A stretch of DNA of 64,000 nt from Stomorhina lunata. Its lineage: Eukaryota; Arthropoda; Insecta; Diptera; Rhiniidae. This document shows, one piece after another, positions 1 through 12,441 of this stretch. The stretch's first letter is position 1. Each line of letters starts with the position of its first letter. The notes below the pieces were generated by a model. The model saw only the letters and a program-made list of their open reading frames with translations. It did no database searches and was not told the origin of the DNA. Location: positions 16,697,384-16,761,383 of the forward strand of contig OW121743.1 of NCBI GenBank assembly GCA_933228675.1, in the 5' to 3' direction. A program made the translations under genes and the position numbers.

Positions 1-1560
1 GAGCTCTAACAGACAGACGTGTATTGCGTAAAAAAATTCGAATTTCGGGAACGAGTTCCCTGTTTTCATTAGAGTACATTTTAAAGTAGTAACGATAGAA
101 TAGTGTGATACAACCCACATTGCGACGGTGCTCTAGTGAATCAATAGAGTTGGATACCCTACTGTCAAGAATAAGCACCTTCGCCCTCTCCTGCACTCGG
201 TCGAGAAGCTCCAGCCCATACATGAGAGGTCTATTCCATTTTCGGTCGAGTAAAGGTGGTGTAAATAGAAAGGAGATCAGATGGAGTGAAATATCTCTTA
301 CACCGTTTAAGAAAAACGAGGCACTTGAATGCTTCTTTCGACACTTGAAAAATGTAGTCAGTCCAACGGACATCATGTCCAGAATATCAAGAGTATCCGA
401 TTCCTCGATATTTTCACCACCCATTAATACAGATGAAGTAACATGATCCGCCGTACGTTTGTGCGTAAACATACAACACTGAATTTTCCGCGCATTAAAA
501 TCCACTCTATTCGCACGACCCCATTCTGAGATTGTTTCTAAATCGCGGTTTAATGATTCATTCATATTTTCCCTCATAGTGCCAATCTCTAAAAGGTTTG
601 GTCTATGATTGAATGAATACGAATGGCAAATGTTACTATCATCTGCAAAAGAGTAGATAGGATTGGAAGATTGACGTAGAAGGTCGTTTATGAAGATAAG
701 AAATAGAGTTGGAGAAAGAACAGAGCCTGAATTTAGCTTGAACTCGTTTGATGAGATTCCATCTACAACAACTCTTATAGTGCGATCTCTGAGGAAGCTC
801 GATATAAATCGAGAGAAGTTATCACCGACACCAAAAGCAATAAGTTTTGATAGAAGTACTACGTGTCACACTCTATCAAACGCCTTGGAAATATCCAGAC
901 CCACAACTTTACATTCGCCAAAACGGTGTATTGAATGACACCATTTTTCCGAAAGGAAGGCTAGCAGGTCTTCCGTAGAGCGTCCCCTATGAAGTCCATA
1001 CTGGCAGTTGCTTAGTAGGTTGTTAGATTCCAGATATTTAACAAGATGGTGGTTAACCATACTCTCCAATACTTTGGAGAGTGCAGAGCAAATTGTTATT
1101 AGGCCGTAATTTTCAGGTTTGGTAGCCTCACCCTTTTTAGGAATTGGCGTTACATTAGCAACCTTCCAACACCGAGGAAATTTACCAGCATGGTACAAGG
1201 TGCTGAAAAGGTTAGCTAATGGGCGCAAAAGCGTCGAACAGCACTGCTTCAAGACCATTGCTGGAATACCATCCGGCACTGACGACTTGTTTATGTTGAG
1301 ATCTGCTAAAACCCTTTTTACAGAACGGGCGCGAAAGAATATCTTTGGCATAGTTATTCAGATATTCTTTCGAGCTCGGGCGGAGGCTGAGTGCTTTCCG
1401 GCAAGCGAGAATTGCTTGCAAATAATTCAGCTAAAAGGTCAGCTTTATCAGCCGGGTCAGTGAATGATTGACCATTCTTTAAAAGAGAAGAAATTGTAGA
1501 ACTAGCTTTATTCTTGACTTGCTTAACAGTTTCCTGGTATAAATCACTTCCTATAGTAGT
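1..1560 (-). pseudogene. Jockey-like non-LTR retrotransposon, RT region, decayed and cut by window edge
   Basis: The minus strand encodes reverse transcriptase typical of Jockey-type LINEs. From about 1351 to 866 the frame reads through INKSSVPDGIPAMVLK, VTPIPKKG, the LHRGRSTEDLLAF block and GLDISKAFDRV. A TGA follows AFDRV where a Trp codon is expected, so the copy is dead. Downstream, about 860 to 1, the same protein continues in near-complete form: the catalytic FADD box lies near 640-655 and the thumb and C-terminal part run off the window start. The conserved segment before SVLSP lacks the usual VPQG residues (near 705-720), an in-frame loss. Upstream of 1351 the frame is shifted and fades out by about 1560. 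Clade is inferred from these blocks only. Confidence 0.85.
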
Positions 1561-2270
1561 ACAATTTATTTTTATAAAAAATACTTAAGTTTATCTTTGA
1601 AATTGAATACTTTGGCGGGGTTTTTTTTAAAACTGGGTATGCATTTACTTGTAAATGTATTTGTGTGTAAGTACTTTAAAAAAAATTTCCTTTTTTGATC
1701 TAAAAATATACTTAAAAACCAAAAATAATGACTTATTTTTTTTATTACCTGAAAAATTTCATCCTTCAGTATTTTTCCATTTATTTAACAAAAAACACGT
1801 GCCCTTAGATTTAGTCATAAACTCTCCCTCTCATACTCTGGTAGGAAAACACTCACGTATGTATGTACCACACTCACACTATACTTTGAGCATTACTAAG
1901 TATAACGGATACCTATTAATGTTGTTGGTTTAGCGATTTTTTTCTTCTCTGTAATCCTGAAATATGAACATGAATTGATGCTGATTTTCAAAATAAAACA
2001 AAAGGAGACACAAAAAAACAACAAAACAAATAAGTATATAATAAAATAAACAGCTGTTAAGGATTCTATTAATAATGTAAATAGTACATACATATGTATA
2101 GACGCACATACATACATATTTATGCCTGCACATCTATCACCTGTCATATCATATGTGGAGTAGAATGGTTAGAAGAGTTTTAGGTCTCTTTTGCTATATT
2201 TGTGACAAGAGTTGGGTAGAAAGAATAATAAGGATCAATGAAATTAAAAAACAAGTAAGAGTGATATATT
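1561..2270. other. AT-rich spacer, no gene seen
   Basis: Low-complexity AT-rich DNA between the LINE and the next dispersed repeat. Short open frames here have no recognisable domain and look like chance. No promoter or RNA gene could be supported. Confidence 0.5.
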
Positions 2271-2487
2271 CGGCTGTGCCGAATCTTATATACCCACCAT
2301 CAAGTTGTGTTAAATTTAGAAACATAACTTATATATCTACGAGGGTGCAGCAAATCCAAAACGTGGACCAAATTGGAAAAAAGTTGTTACGATAGTTGGT
2401 ATTGTTGGTAAAATATTTGGACTAAATTCGGTTGCAGGAGCAAGTGGTTTCCCTAGTATTTACTTTGCACAAAATTTAATCCATAAC

Positions 2488-2795
2488 CTGGGCACAAATT
2501 ACCACATTCGATATCGATCGAAATCTTAGATATTTTCAAAACATTTGCATACTTTAAGGATAATCAAAATTATTTAGAAGATGCTTATTTTTTTGTAGTT
2601 ATTTGCCAAAAGATGACCAATAGTAAAAGAGTTTTAATTGAACTATATATTTTTAAAAACGAACCAAAATGGATACCAAGCTGCAATAAACTTTTTGCAT
2701 CGAAGTAACTTTGAACATCCCTAAAGTATACTTCACAATATTAGCTTATAAGTCTGAGTTTTCGATCGATATCTAATGCGGTAATTTGACCCCTG
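2488..2795. mobile_element. MITE, about 308 bp, hAT-like termini (copy 1)
   Basis: The two ends are imperfect inverted repeats of about 36 bp: the left reads CTGGGCACAAATTACC then CATTCGATATCGATCGAAA, the right reads inward as CAGGGGTCAAATTACC then GCATTAGATATCGATCGAAA. The interior is noncoding. A second copy lies at 49943-50240. The CAGGGG terminus suggests hAT, but I could not see an 8-bp target duplication, so the superfamily is inference. Confidence 0.75.
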
Positions 2796-3460
2796 GTGTA
2801 GTTTAGCATTAATAGTCTGTTAAATACTTTTCGTTTAGCTTAATATTTAGTTAGGATAAACATGTTGATAGTAATACGACAGGTCCATATATTTTGTTGG
2901 GAGTTCCTAATACCGCAAATAAAGTCTGGACATCGGTGCAATTTTAATATGCTGCTTGTGCCTCCGAATCTTTTTAATTATAGATATAAAAAGGGGATGT
3001 TATATATATATATAAGAATTATAGCCAAATGTTGACCGATTGTAACAAAATTTTACACACTGGCTGGTATTTATATAAGGCTTGTTTTTGCAAAATTTAG
3101 TGGCCATAGCTGTCATAGTTTCTAATTTATTACCTTTTAAATGGCCTTTGCTACATTTTTTTTTGGTTTCCGGGAGTGTTTTTTATATGAAAGCTATAGT
3201 CAAATATCTACCGATTCCTATAAAATTTGATATACTGACCAATAGTTGCATAAAACTTCTCTATTCTAAATTTAATCGTCATAGCTATTACAATTGTATT
3301 CAATTTATCAGCATTCATGTATTTCCCGGGGCGGGGTTATATGGGAGCTCTAACTAAATGTGAACCGATTTCGCCCATTTTCAGTACACAACTTTTGTTA
3401 CATATCAAAAATACTTTTGTAAAATTTTGTCTCTCTAGCTTTTGTAGTTAAGGAACTATC

Positions 3461-3960
3461 GCGCTTTTATCTGACGGACAGACAGACATAAACCGTCTTT
3501 TCTTTTTGTATTTTTGTGTTTCTGTAAGTTTTTTATATGGGAGCTATGGTCAAATAGCGACCGATTGTGACAAAATTTTGCACACTGGTTGGCATTCACA
3601 TAAGACTTCCTTTTGTAAAATTTTGTTGCTGTAGCCCTTTTCGTTAAGGCACTATTGCGCTTTTATCTGACGGACAGACGGACATAAACCGTCTTTTCTT
3701 TTTGTATTTTTGTGTTTCCGTAAGTTTTTTATATGGGAGCTATGGTCAAATGGTGACCGATTGTGACACACTGGCTGGTATTCACATAAGACTTCCTTGC
3801 GCTTTTATCTGACGGACAGACGGACATAAACCGTCTTTTCTTTTTGTATTTTTGTGTTTCCGTAAGTTTTTTATATGGGAGCTATGGTCAAATGGTGACC
3901 GATTGTGACACACTGGCTGGTATTCACATAAGACTTCCTTGTGCTAAATTAAGTGGCCAA
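3461..3960. repeat. Tandem duplications inside the dispersed repeat
   Basis: GCGCTTTTATCTGACGGACA recurs at 3461, 3657 and 3799. The spacing is 196 then 142 bases, so the third unit looks like a shortened version of the first. Each unit includes the GGGAGCTATGGTCAAAT and CCGATTGTGACA segments. Confidence 0.75.
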
Positions 3961-4470
3961 AGCTATTACAGTTTATCATTTATTGGTATTTGGTGAATTT
4001 GAGGTGGAATTTAGGCTGTTTTCGTAAGTTTTTTATATGGGAGCTATGGTTAAATGTGAACCGATTTCAATGAAATTTTATATGCTGCCTAGTGCTTATG
4101 TAAAACTTTCAGATACCAAATTTTCTCATCTTAGCTGTTATAATTTGTCATTTATTAGCAAATAAGCGATTAGCCTAGACGAGGTTATACGGGAGCTATG
4201 GTCAAATGTTAACCGATTTTGCACCATTTCAATATAAACATTTTCCAAGAAATGAAAAATATTTGTGCCAAATTTCAGTGACCTATATCCTTTCGTTAAG
4301 GTTTTATCATGCCGACGACAGACAGACAGACGGACATCGCTCAATCGTCTTAGAATTTCATAAGGATTCAGAATATACTTTAATTTTGGTTTTTGAGCCA
4401 ATATTAAGGAAATTACAAACGGAATGACAATCTCAATATACCCCCCCATTCTTTTTGATGGTGGGTATAA

Positions 4471-5312
4471 AAAAAAATATATATATTCTTCTTCTGTTAT
4501 CCTTGACTCCCAGTGAAGCATAGGGCCTCAAACCTTAAACTTTCTTTCATGCCTATATTAGGTTTTATAGTCCGTTTTCCTCATCAGGATGTTCTTGCAT
4601 AGATTAGGCACCTACAAAATCCTTGTGCCAGTTGCCGTAGCAGAGAGATTTCTCGCATGATTACCCCTTGGAATAGTATAATCTGTAATGTTGTTTTGTG
4701 CCATGCTTAAAACATCGTAAGTGCTAAGTCGATGGATGATGAGTCCAAAGACAAGAGCCACGTTTGTAAAGCAAGCCGCTCGATTACAGATTCGTACTTT
4801 ACCCTTAGACCAAATACGTCGGAATGGCTCCAAGACAACTCCCTCGCACGTTAGCCTTTACCAAGAATCCCACTCGGGTTGTTTACCGCATCTTCAACTA
4901 GGTTACTCAGGTTTCCAGCAAATACCACGAAGAGGTGCGAGTAGGAATTGAAAACAGTTATTACCTGTTAGCAGGAAACCCAGACAACAACTGCATCCCA
5001 TTTACATCCAGAAAAATATGTACTAGGTAAATGACCGATCTCCTGGTCATAGGACGTCGTATTTAAGTTTTATCAAAATTTGTTTTACTGTAGGGAATTT
5101 GGAGCAGACGAGTTTGGAACTACCCTGCAAATTCCAAATGCAGTGAAGATAGTGTGAAGGAGAAACTTCTTTATTAAGCTGGACGCCTGTCCCTATATGT
5201 ATTCATTTCAGACAGATGTGACCCCATTTAATGCAAGAGAATGCGTACAATTTTAACAATCTAGTAACATATCTAAAACAAGTAAGAAAGTGCTATAGTT
5301 GGTTAAGCCCGA
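4471..5312. other. Unassigned spacer with a short shared LINE-associated segment
   Basis: No gene is supported. The segment around 4484-4545 (TTCTTCTTCTGTTATCCTTG and onward) is also found, diverged, at about 48608-48660 and inverted at 47048-47098, so it is a fragment of a dispersed element that also contributed to the LINE in the LRRC58 intron. The rest, 4550-5312, shows no recognisable domain on either strand. Confidence 0.45.
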
Positions 5313-6070
5313 CCATACGATACCCTTCACCACTAAGGTCAAAGATGTTCTTTTTCCTGTATAAAGACAAATATTTGCTAAATTTTGCCTTCATATAAAC
5401 ATTTTCTGAAAACTTATATATTTAAGCTGTTTCCGTCATTTGGACTTATATGAGAACTATGGTCAAATGTGGACCGATTATCTCGAAGTTTAACAAATTG
5501 ATTTCAGTTTTTACAAAAGTTATGTATGCAAAAAGTAAACTCAAAATTCTCATTATCTTGGGATTTATGATCGTTTTAGAGATTTTTGTCTCATTTAGTG
5601 CGTTTTGACAGAAGAGTTTGTATGGGAGCTATGGTCAAATGTGGACCAACGAAATTTGGTACAGTGATTTTGGTTTATATAAGCAGTATTTGTTTTAAAT
5701 TTCATGAAAAAAATTGATATTTGTGGCAAATCAATATTAATTCTGGGAAGTGGGACCTATGGGAGGTACCATAAATAATGGACCGATTTTAATGAATTTC
5801 AATAGCCATGATCTCACTAACAAAAAAATCATTTGTGCCAAATTCCATCAAATTATCTTTAAAACTGCGACCTGTAGTTTCATTACATGATTTACATGGG
5901 GGTCCAGCCAAACGGACGGCCGGACTGACATCGCTAAATCGACTCAGAAAGTGATTCTAAAGCTATTGGTATACTAAAAGGTGGGTCTAAGACAAATATT
6001 TCTTTGCGTTACATACGTCAGCACAAACTTATAATACCCTTTTCACCTATGGTGGTGAAGGGTATAATGG
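5313..6070. repeat. Dispersed TIR repeat of the GACCGATT/GACGGAC family
   Basis: The left end CCATACGATACCCTTCACCA is answered at 6052-6070 by the inverse CCATTATACCCTTCACCAC. The inside carries degenerate GGGAGCTATGGTCAAATG and CTGACATCGCTAAATCGAC segments. No open frame of note. Related termini occur at 37990-38460 and a half end at 39765-39785. Confidence 0.7.
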
Positions 6071-7533
6071 AATCAAATTATATTTAAGATATTTTTTCAA
6101 TATATTATTTCTTTTGTTTTAAGAACAATTAAAAATTGCTTGTTAGATTTTAACTTTATTTTTATTGTATTTTTTCTTAGAGTTCCATTTTTTCTAAATT
6201 AATGCACGCCACAAAAATTACCCAGAAAATGTCAAAAATCAACCCGGCAAATAACTAAGTCAACGATGATGGAAACTTCTTCACGAGTGATGGTCATATG
6301 TTTTGTCAGATTTAAATGTAAATATTTTGTGTGTGTATTAGTTTCGGTCATTCATTTCTTGTAATATACACAAGTAAACAGCCCTGGGTATCAGTGAACT
6401 GAGTAGTTGGAGGGAGAGGAAGAGCCAGAGAGAAAGGATGTTAGGGCTTTGCCTTGATTAAATAAAAACATCTTTTATTTGAGGTTATTTCTGCAAATTC
6501 TGTTTTCTTGTTTTTTTTTATTCAATAAATATTTAGAATTTCATTATCAAGGAGTTGTGTGTTAAGGGGGTGTTTTTAAGGGTTTATAAAACCTAAATCA
6601 TAAAGTAAATTTATATGTAAATAAATTTATATTCAATATTTATTGATTTGTATGTAGGATTCAATTGAAATGTATCGGAGGTATAAAATAAATAAATTTC
6701 GAAAAATAAAATTCTTATACAAAATCTTAATCATATACAAAGTTTTAGTTCTAGTTTTATTAGCCAATTCTACAAGTTTTAAGATAATTTTAGATTTTTA
6801 TTTTTTTGTTCATATAAAACACAACCTAATCTTTTAAGAAGGGGTATTCACAATCAAGAGCAATTGCAATTACATTTAAAAATAGCAAAGTTAAGAAAAT
6901 CTTTTCATTAATAGAAATTTTGTTTTGAAAATTATGGAAGTAGTAAATTTCCCCTTTTTTACGCAAAATTTTACACAAAACTTTATAATTTTCACTTATT
7001 CTAATTAATCTTAAAAATACTAGAGTTCTCGAATGTTTTGAAATTTTTTTAACCGAAATCTAAAATTTTGAAAATTCTGAAATTATTCAAATTTTATTGA
7101 AATGCTTTTTTGCGATTTTCAAATATTTTCAAAATTTCTCACAAATCTTTCAAAACTTCGATTTTCTTTTTTGATATTTTTGAAAAGTATTGATTTATTT
7201 ATTGGTGTTAAGGCATTTTTGTTTTATATTTTTTAGGAAAGTGCTAATTGGAGTGCAACAGTCATTTGAATTTCTATAATCTAAGATCTAAATTGCTACT
7301 TTATTTCAAAGAAAAAATTAAAAATCTAAACTATAGGAAAATTAAGCAATTTGAAAACTTAAAATTTTAGAACACAAATTTATAAATTTTGCTGAAATTA
7401 TTGCTTTTAAGATCTAAATTGCTATTTGAATTTAAAGAAAAATTAAAATTCTAATTTATAGGAAATTTTTAGAAAATTATTACTTTTAAAACAGTCTTCG
7501 TCATAACCTGCGCCCGTGGCCGCTTGTGATTTC
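6071..7533. other. AT-rich spacer, no gene seen
   Basis: Very AT-rich DNA with degenerate short direct repeats, for example the CAAATTTATAAATTTTGC and AATCTAAATTGCTA motifs around 7280-7470. I see no coding region or RNA gene. Confidence 0.5.
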
Positions 7534-7581
7534 TTATTCACACACAGAAAGCAGAGAAAAAAGCTTTCTGTGTGTGAATAA
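7534..7581. repeat. Perfect 19-bp hairpin with 10-nt loop
   Basis: TTATTCACACACAGAAAGC at 7534-7552 is followed by a 10-base loop and its exact inverse complement at 7563-7581. It stands alone in non-repetitive AT-rich sequence. It could be a MITE relic or a short stem-loop in a transcript; no precursor context is visible. Confidence 0.8.
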
Positions 7582-7689
7582 ATGAGCATAGAAATAAGCA
7601 TGTTGTACTATCGCTTATTACAGTAAAAATTATGAATTTCTTTCGTAAGATACCGGCCGATATATGGGAAAGGTTATGTCAATTGAACA

Positions 7690-9118
7690 CAGCGTTAATA
7701 ACTATTTAAGATGCAACCGCCGGTACCACCAAGGTTAGGTTAGATTTTAAAAGTGGTGCCGAAACGACACCTTCACTCGAAAACCCATGGGGTCCATTGT
7801 GATCCTTCAACAAAGAATAGAAAAGAAGATTTTGAGGAAAGAGGAAGAGAAAAGAAAAATACAGAGGAAGAAGAAGGGTACCCTATCTAAGCCATCTGAG
7901 TCCAGTGATAAACCCTACAATATCATGCAGTTTGCACCGTTGTAGATCCTGAATTTCAACATGAAATCTACTGCCTAGAGGTCTGAGCCTCTGATTTTGG
8001 AGCCTTGGATAGTGACAGAGAATGTGTTCTACCAATTTGGACGAATCCTCATCTAGAATTTAAGACACAGTGTCCCGCCAAGATCCCTATATTTACATCT
8101 TCTTAAGCTTATCCTATTCAAACCTAGTAGAATTTTGGTTCCACTAATGCCCGGTTTAGCCCATAGAGCTCTCGATGTCCTACACGTAATCATGTTTCCC
8201 CCATATCTTTGTGGTTCCCTTGCTGATCCAAGAATTAATGCCCAAATAAAAGTGACAGATAGGTGGACCAATGCCCGTAACTTTTTAACTTAAGTCTTGG
8301 CTAGAGCTTTGTCTAGCGACTTCGTTGCCAGCGATGTCGCAATGACCCAGAACCCAGCACAATCTAATCCTATAGCTGAATGATAGATCAAAAAGAGTTA
8401 TTCTACATTTTTTTTTACTAGTTTGGAGGTGATACTATATCCTAGTAGCGCCTTGAGCTCCACCTGGCTATCGATGTATATAGTCAGCTCACCATTTTCA
8501 ACTATAGTATCCGGGATTAGCCCTGTAGCCTTCCATATGGCAAATATCTTGACCTGAAAGACACTGCACTCGTCCACAAGTCTAAAAGGTTACCTAATGT
8601 TTTGTTTCCTCAGGAAAACTCCAGATCTAGTGCCTCAATCCATTTTAGATACATCTGTAAAGATCGAATTGCCTTGTAAAGATCGAATTCGCCCCTTCCA
8701 GTCGGTTCTGTCAGGGATTACGACTTCTGGTGCTGTGCTAAACAGTAACTGCTCAGTATACTGATGTGTCCCGCATTCCTACATCTAAGTATACCCGAAT
8801 AGACTTCTGGTCGCCATACCCTTTATGAAAATATCAAAAGGGTGCAGTGACAACATGATATCTAGGGCTGCCATCATTCCAAGCAATAACAGCTGCAATC
8901 AGACGGCTAAAATCTGAAAAGTCTACAGTTCCTGATAGAATATCGCCTAAATTATTAAGAGCTTAAGGGTTATGGTGGAACAGTCGGTTAAATGGCGATC
9001 CCCTTTACCTACTATTTTAAGATTTTAAACTCGCCTCACGTGCTGCTTTAGCTGACCTTTCTGTTACCTAGGGAGTATAATCTTAACATTCAGTGGCAGC
9101 AGAGAAAATATGCAATAT
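7690..9118 (-). pseudogene. LINE 3' half with RNase H domain, decayed
   Basis: On the minus strand, 8700 to 8400 reads as an RNase H segment: FQVKIFAIWKATGLIPDT, then LTIYIDSQVELKAL and SITSKLVKK, in broken frames. From about 8271 to 7900 come the CRTSRALWAKPG segment and the following C-terminal region that in intact relatives precedes a Cys-rich end. A close relative of this part is at 12106-12441 and 13760-14325. The RNase H domain after RT is found in I, R1 and LOA type LINEs. Frameshifts and stops throughout make it a relic. Confidence 0.7.
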
Positions 9119-9258
9119 TTCGAGTGGAGAGATGAGCATTCTCAGAATTGTCTGCCCCGTTACAATTTTAAACCAACATCTATGGTTGCTCACCAATCAA
9201 ATGCCGTTACAAACAAGTGTTCGCATTCTGAAATATGTCTGGCTAGGATATACACTAA

Positions 9259-10862
9259 TAGCCCATTCTCACGAGGCGACATGTCCCCTGAAAATGTTGC
9301 ACGAAACAACAGCTTGTTGGTCAGGGGAAGAGTGTTGCCTGTGGGGGTAGCAAAGACCCACGAAACGAGTTTTCATGGGACAAATTGACGTTTCTTTTTC
9401 TTCTCTTTCGTAATCATGTTATTGATATACGAACAGTGCTACCAGTCTTACAAAATTTCTACCACAAACAATTATGGGGATGGTAATAATGTGTAATGAA
9501 ATAATACAATAAGAAAATTACTAAAACAGTAAACAAAACAATAAAAAAAAACGAAAATAAAACATAAAACAAAAGAATCAGAATCAAAAAAATATTTTGT
9601 GAACATTTCAGTTGTTTTTCAAAATTTGTTCTAGTTCAAAATTTTTTTAAGTTTTCTATTTATTGTCAAATTATTGTTGTAATCTGAATTGTCGAATTGT
9701 TGTTTTAAATTTTGGCGTTAAAAAACTTATTATCCAACAACAAAATCTATGTTGTTTTTGGCTTGTTGTTTTTTATGAGCCTTGATTTAAGGCTCATATA
9801 TACAGGTTAATGCATGGCTACAACAAATACAATAAGCCAAAAACAACATAGATTTCATTGTTGGAAATATAGTTTTTAATGCCAAAATTAACAAAAACAA
9901 TTGGATAATTCGGAATAACAACAAATTATTTGACATTAGAAACAAAAACAAACTTTGAACTAAAAGAAATATTGAAAAAACAGCTGACGATGTCTTTTTA
10001 AATTTTCTTTAGAATGTATTTAATATTCCATTCACACTATAAGTTTTTAGGTATTTTCGGAAATGAAAACACCATCGAAAACTTTACCATTCACATTATG
10101 AAAATTTGGCATTTCATAAGTTTTCGGGAGAAATTTATTTATTAATCGCGATTAGTTTTAAATACCGAACATAAAATATTTTTGAACATTAAATTGCATC
10201 AAAAAACAATAAAATAATCACTTTTTCATCACTACATAATGTTTTTTCAGAAATTTTTAAAAATTAAAATGATTGTTTTTTTATATTTTATTTTAAACTG
10301 ACATTTATTTTTAATATTTTCATTTTTCTTACATAGAGTTGTAATAATTGGTATGAACTCAGTGTTGTATCGGTATTTTAATAGCTTTCATTGAAAACTA
10401 AAGTTTTCAATATTGTTTTAAGGTGAAAACTACTCTAACTAGTTTTCGAGCTCAATGTGAATGAGTTATAAAAATATTTGCATCCATTCATAAATAATTA
10501 AAAAAGACGAATAGTCTAAAGATAGCTCTTTTATCAAAAAACAAGAATATCCTGTGTTGATTTCGCTCTAACCTTCATGGTTTAAGTCATTCCTTTTTAA
10601 TTTTTTTTATTTGGGATATTATTTAAAATTAAATTATATTACAATGAAAAAAAAAATGTATCCCCACTTTAGCGATCACATCCGAGTGTCGGTGAAAAAT
10701 ATATTCATCTGGCACTACTGCAATAGACAATTAAACGTCAAAATGTCCCCTCATTGTTTCAACAAAAAAAGTATAATGTAAACGCATCTTGAAACACGAA
10801 GGGACACCAAAAGAAAACGTCAAAATGTTTCAGGGGACATGTCGCATCGTGAAAATTGGCTA
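9259..10862. mobile_element. 1604-bp nonautonomous TIR element with TAA target duplication
   Basis: The termini are inverted repeats of about 36 bp: the left starts TAGCCCATTCTCACGAGGCG, the right reads inward TAGCCAATTTTCACGATGCG, and both continue into ACATGTCCCCTGAAA. TAA flanks both sides (9256-9258 and 10863-10865). The other duplicate copy has a single TAA at 12501-12503, so the empty site is present. No transposase frame was found. A 3-bp TAA duplication fits PIF/Harbinger elements; that assignment is inference. Confidence 0.88.
9603..9995. repeat. Fold-back MITE nested in the TIR element
   Basis: The left arm (about 9603-9775) is the diverged inverse of the right arm (about 9790-9995). 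Both carry AGCCAAAAACAACATAGATT, a segment near CAATTCGACAATT, and AAACAGCTG or its remnant at the outer end. The centre is the short hairpin GAGCCTTGATTTAAGGCTC. One arm alone recurs at 53548-53735. Confidence 0.75.
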
Positions 10863-12105
10863 TAAGAATGCCAGCTACTCATATAAATCGTCAAGCTGTC
10901 GACCTGCAAACACGTGGGGACGCTAAACTGAGAACGAGTTGCGGGAGTTCGGAGTATTAAGGAACGAGATGAAAGTGATGACTATCGATAAACATACCGA
11001 AGAGCTAAGTATATATATAAAAAGCCCGATAAAAATGGAAATAATTATCTGTGCAATTAATGCCTTTAAGCTGTATAAAACTCAGTTAAAATTGCTTTAG
11101 TGGACCTTAAAATCAATAAGTCTCCTGGGTTGAATGACATTTCATTACTGATCTAAAAGCAGTTCCCTTCGATGTTAGCAGGTCCTTTTCAGAACATTAA
11201 ACGAAGCCGCCGTATAGTATAGTCCGTGCTGAAGAATTCTATACCAAAATAGTTTTGTAGAATACATCTAAATTTATTTCGAATTGAACAACTATACAAG
11301 TTGGTATACATCTGATAAATTCTATTGTTACTACGATAAAACCGTATGTCTCCACGAAACATGCGTTTTTATCAAAATCATATACTATGTTTGTTTTCCA
11401 CTATCAAGGGAATAACAAAACCCATTACAAAGAAAATTCACCGTAGGATCCCCTGATTCTCTTTCCCAAAAACAAGCAATTTTCAAGACTAGTATCATTG
11501 AAAATTCATTGCGACATCGAAGACAATGAAATTGCCAACGCAGTCGCGAGACAGGGCTCGAGCCAGTAACTAGGATATCAATATCTAGGACCTTATTTAT
11601 ATATACGATAAACCAGGTTTTGCCTGGGTATTGACAGAACCAGTCTAAGGCTAAATAAATGGGATGGATTCGTCCAAAACGGTCAAGCACATCCTCTACT
11701 AATGTCCTATTCTCCAAAACCCGAGACTTAAATTTCTAAAACATGAGTTTCAGATTGGTGCTTTCTACAACCATTACATCTTTCTCTCTATGAGAACTTT
11801 TAAAACTTTTAATCAAAGTCCTGTAAATCTTACTAGCTTTCTATCGAAGCTCTCCATCCTTCATCTCAACTGTGGATACTGACCTCCTCGTAGTATTGCC
11901 GAGGGAACTATGTTATCACCGTTCTCCCATTAGAACTATAAAAATATGGTTTAGGACGCCGGACTAGTAACCCACTTCTGGAAAAAACAATTACTACTAT
12001 GAAAAAGCTAAAATTAGAATTAAAACGGCCCCTCCTTATGTTAGAAGAGGATGTCCGAAACTTCAATGAAAAGGCCAAGTAGAGTAAAATCTTTTAAAAC
12101 CTCCA

Positions 12106-12441
12106 CTAGGAATATGGAGAATGTGCGCATAGGATTGGACAGTGACAGAGAATGTGTTCCACCGACTCGGACGAATCCTCAGCTAGACATAGTCTGCAGA
12201 GGTCTGAAATGCTACTATCCCACCTATGTAACCTCGAATTTAAGGCACAGTGTCCCGTAAGGAACCCTATACATCTTAAGCTTGACCTATTCAGACTTAA
12301 AAGAATCTTGGTTCCATTACTTACTGTCCGATTTAGGTCATAGAGCCCTAGATGTCCTACACGTTCGAGTGGAGAGATGAGCATTCTCAGAATTGTCTGC
12401 CCCGTTACAATTTTAAACCAACATCTATGGTTGCTCACCAA
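12106..12441 (-). pseudogene. LINE C-terminal Cys-His region, chimeric across the duplication junction
   Basis: This open minus-strand frame of 111 codons contains GFLTGHCALNSRLHRWDSS followed by DLCRLCLAEDSSESVEHI and LCHCP. Together these are the C-terminal CCHC-like end seen after RNase H in I, R1 and LOA-type LINEs. Its first 25 or so residues come from the start of the right duplicate copy (12364 on), the rest from the end of the left copy, so the start of this frame is an artefact of the duplication. The same LINE segment without the fusion lies at 13744-14001. Confidence 0.7.

Larger units (their letters stand above)
2271..4470. repeat. Dispersed repeat with 15-bp terminal inverted repeats
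   Basis: TATACCCACCATCAA at 2289-2303 is matched perfectly by its inverse at 4455-4469. The interior carries several degenerate copies of a module built around GGGAGCTATGGTCAAATG and GACCGATT, plus GACGGACAGACGGACAT, with no coding capacity. Related modules recur at 5313-6070. The start at 2271 includes the CGGCTGTGCCGAATC leader. A MITE has inserted near the left end. The class of the parent element is not clear to me. Confidence 0.65.
9119..12363. repeat. Left copy of 1638-bp tandem duplication, interrupted by a TE
   Basis: After removing the element at 9259-10862 and one TAA, this copy is 1638 bases and aligns at a constant offset with 12364-14001. The sequence beginning TTCGAGTGGAGAGATGAG at 9119 recurs at 12364. 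The left flank TGCAATA is absent from the second copy, fixing the boundary. The copies look almost identical where compared. Content is LINE debris, including the diverged tail GAGGATGTCCGAAAC near 12048. Confidence 0.92.

Noticed and set aside
105..446. 113-aa plus-strand frame at the window start
   Set aside because: It lies antisense to the RT C-terminal region of the Jockey-like relic and has no recognisable features.
11385..11717. 110-aa minus-strand frame present identically at 13023-13355
   Set aside because: The identity only reflects the tandem duplication. The sequence has no domain. A GGCTCGAGCCC stretch near 11553 hinted at a tRNA-type B box, but no A box or tRNA fold was seen.
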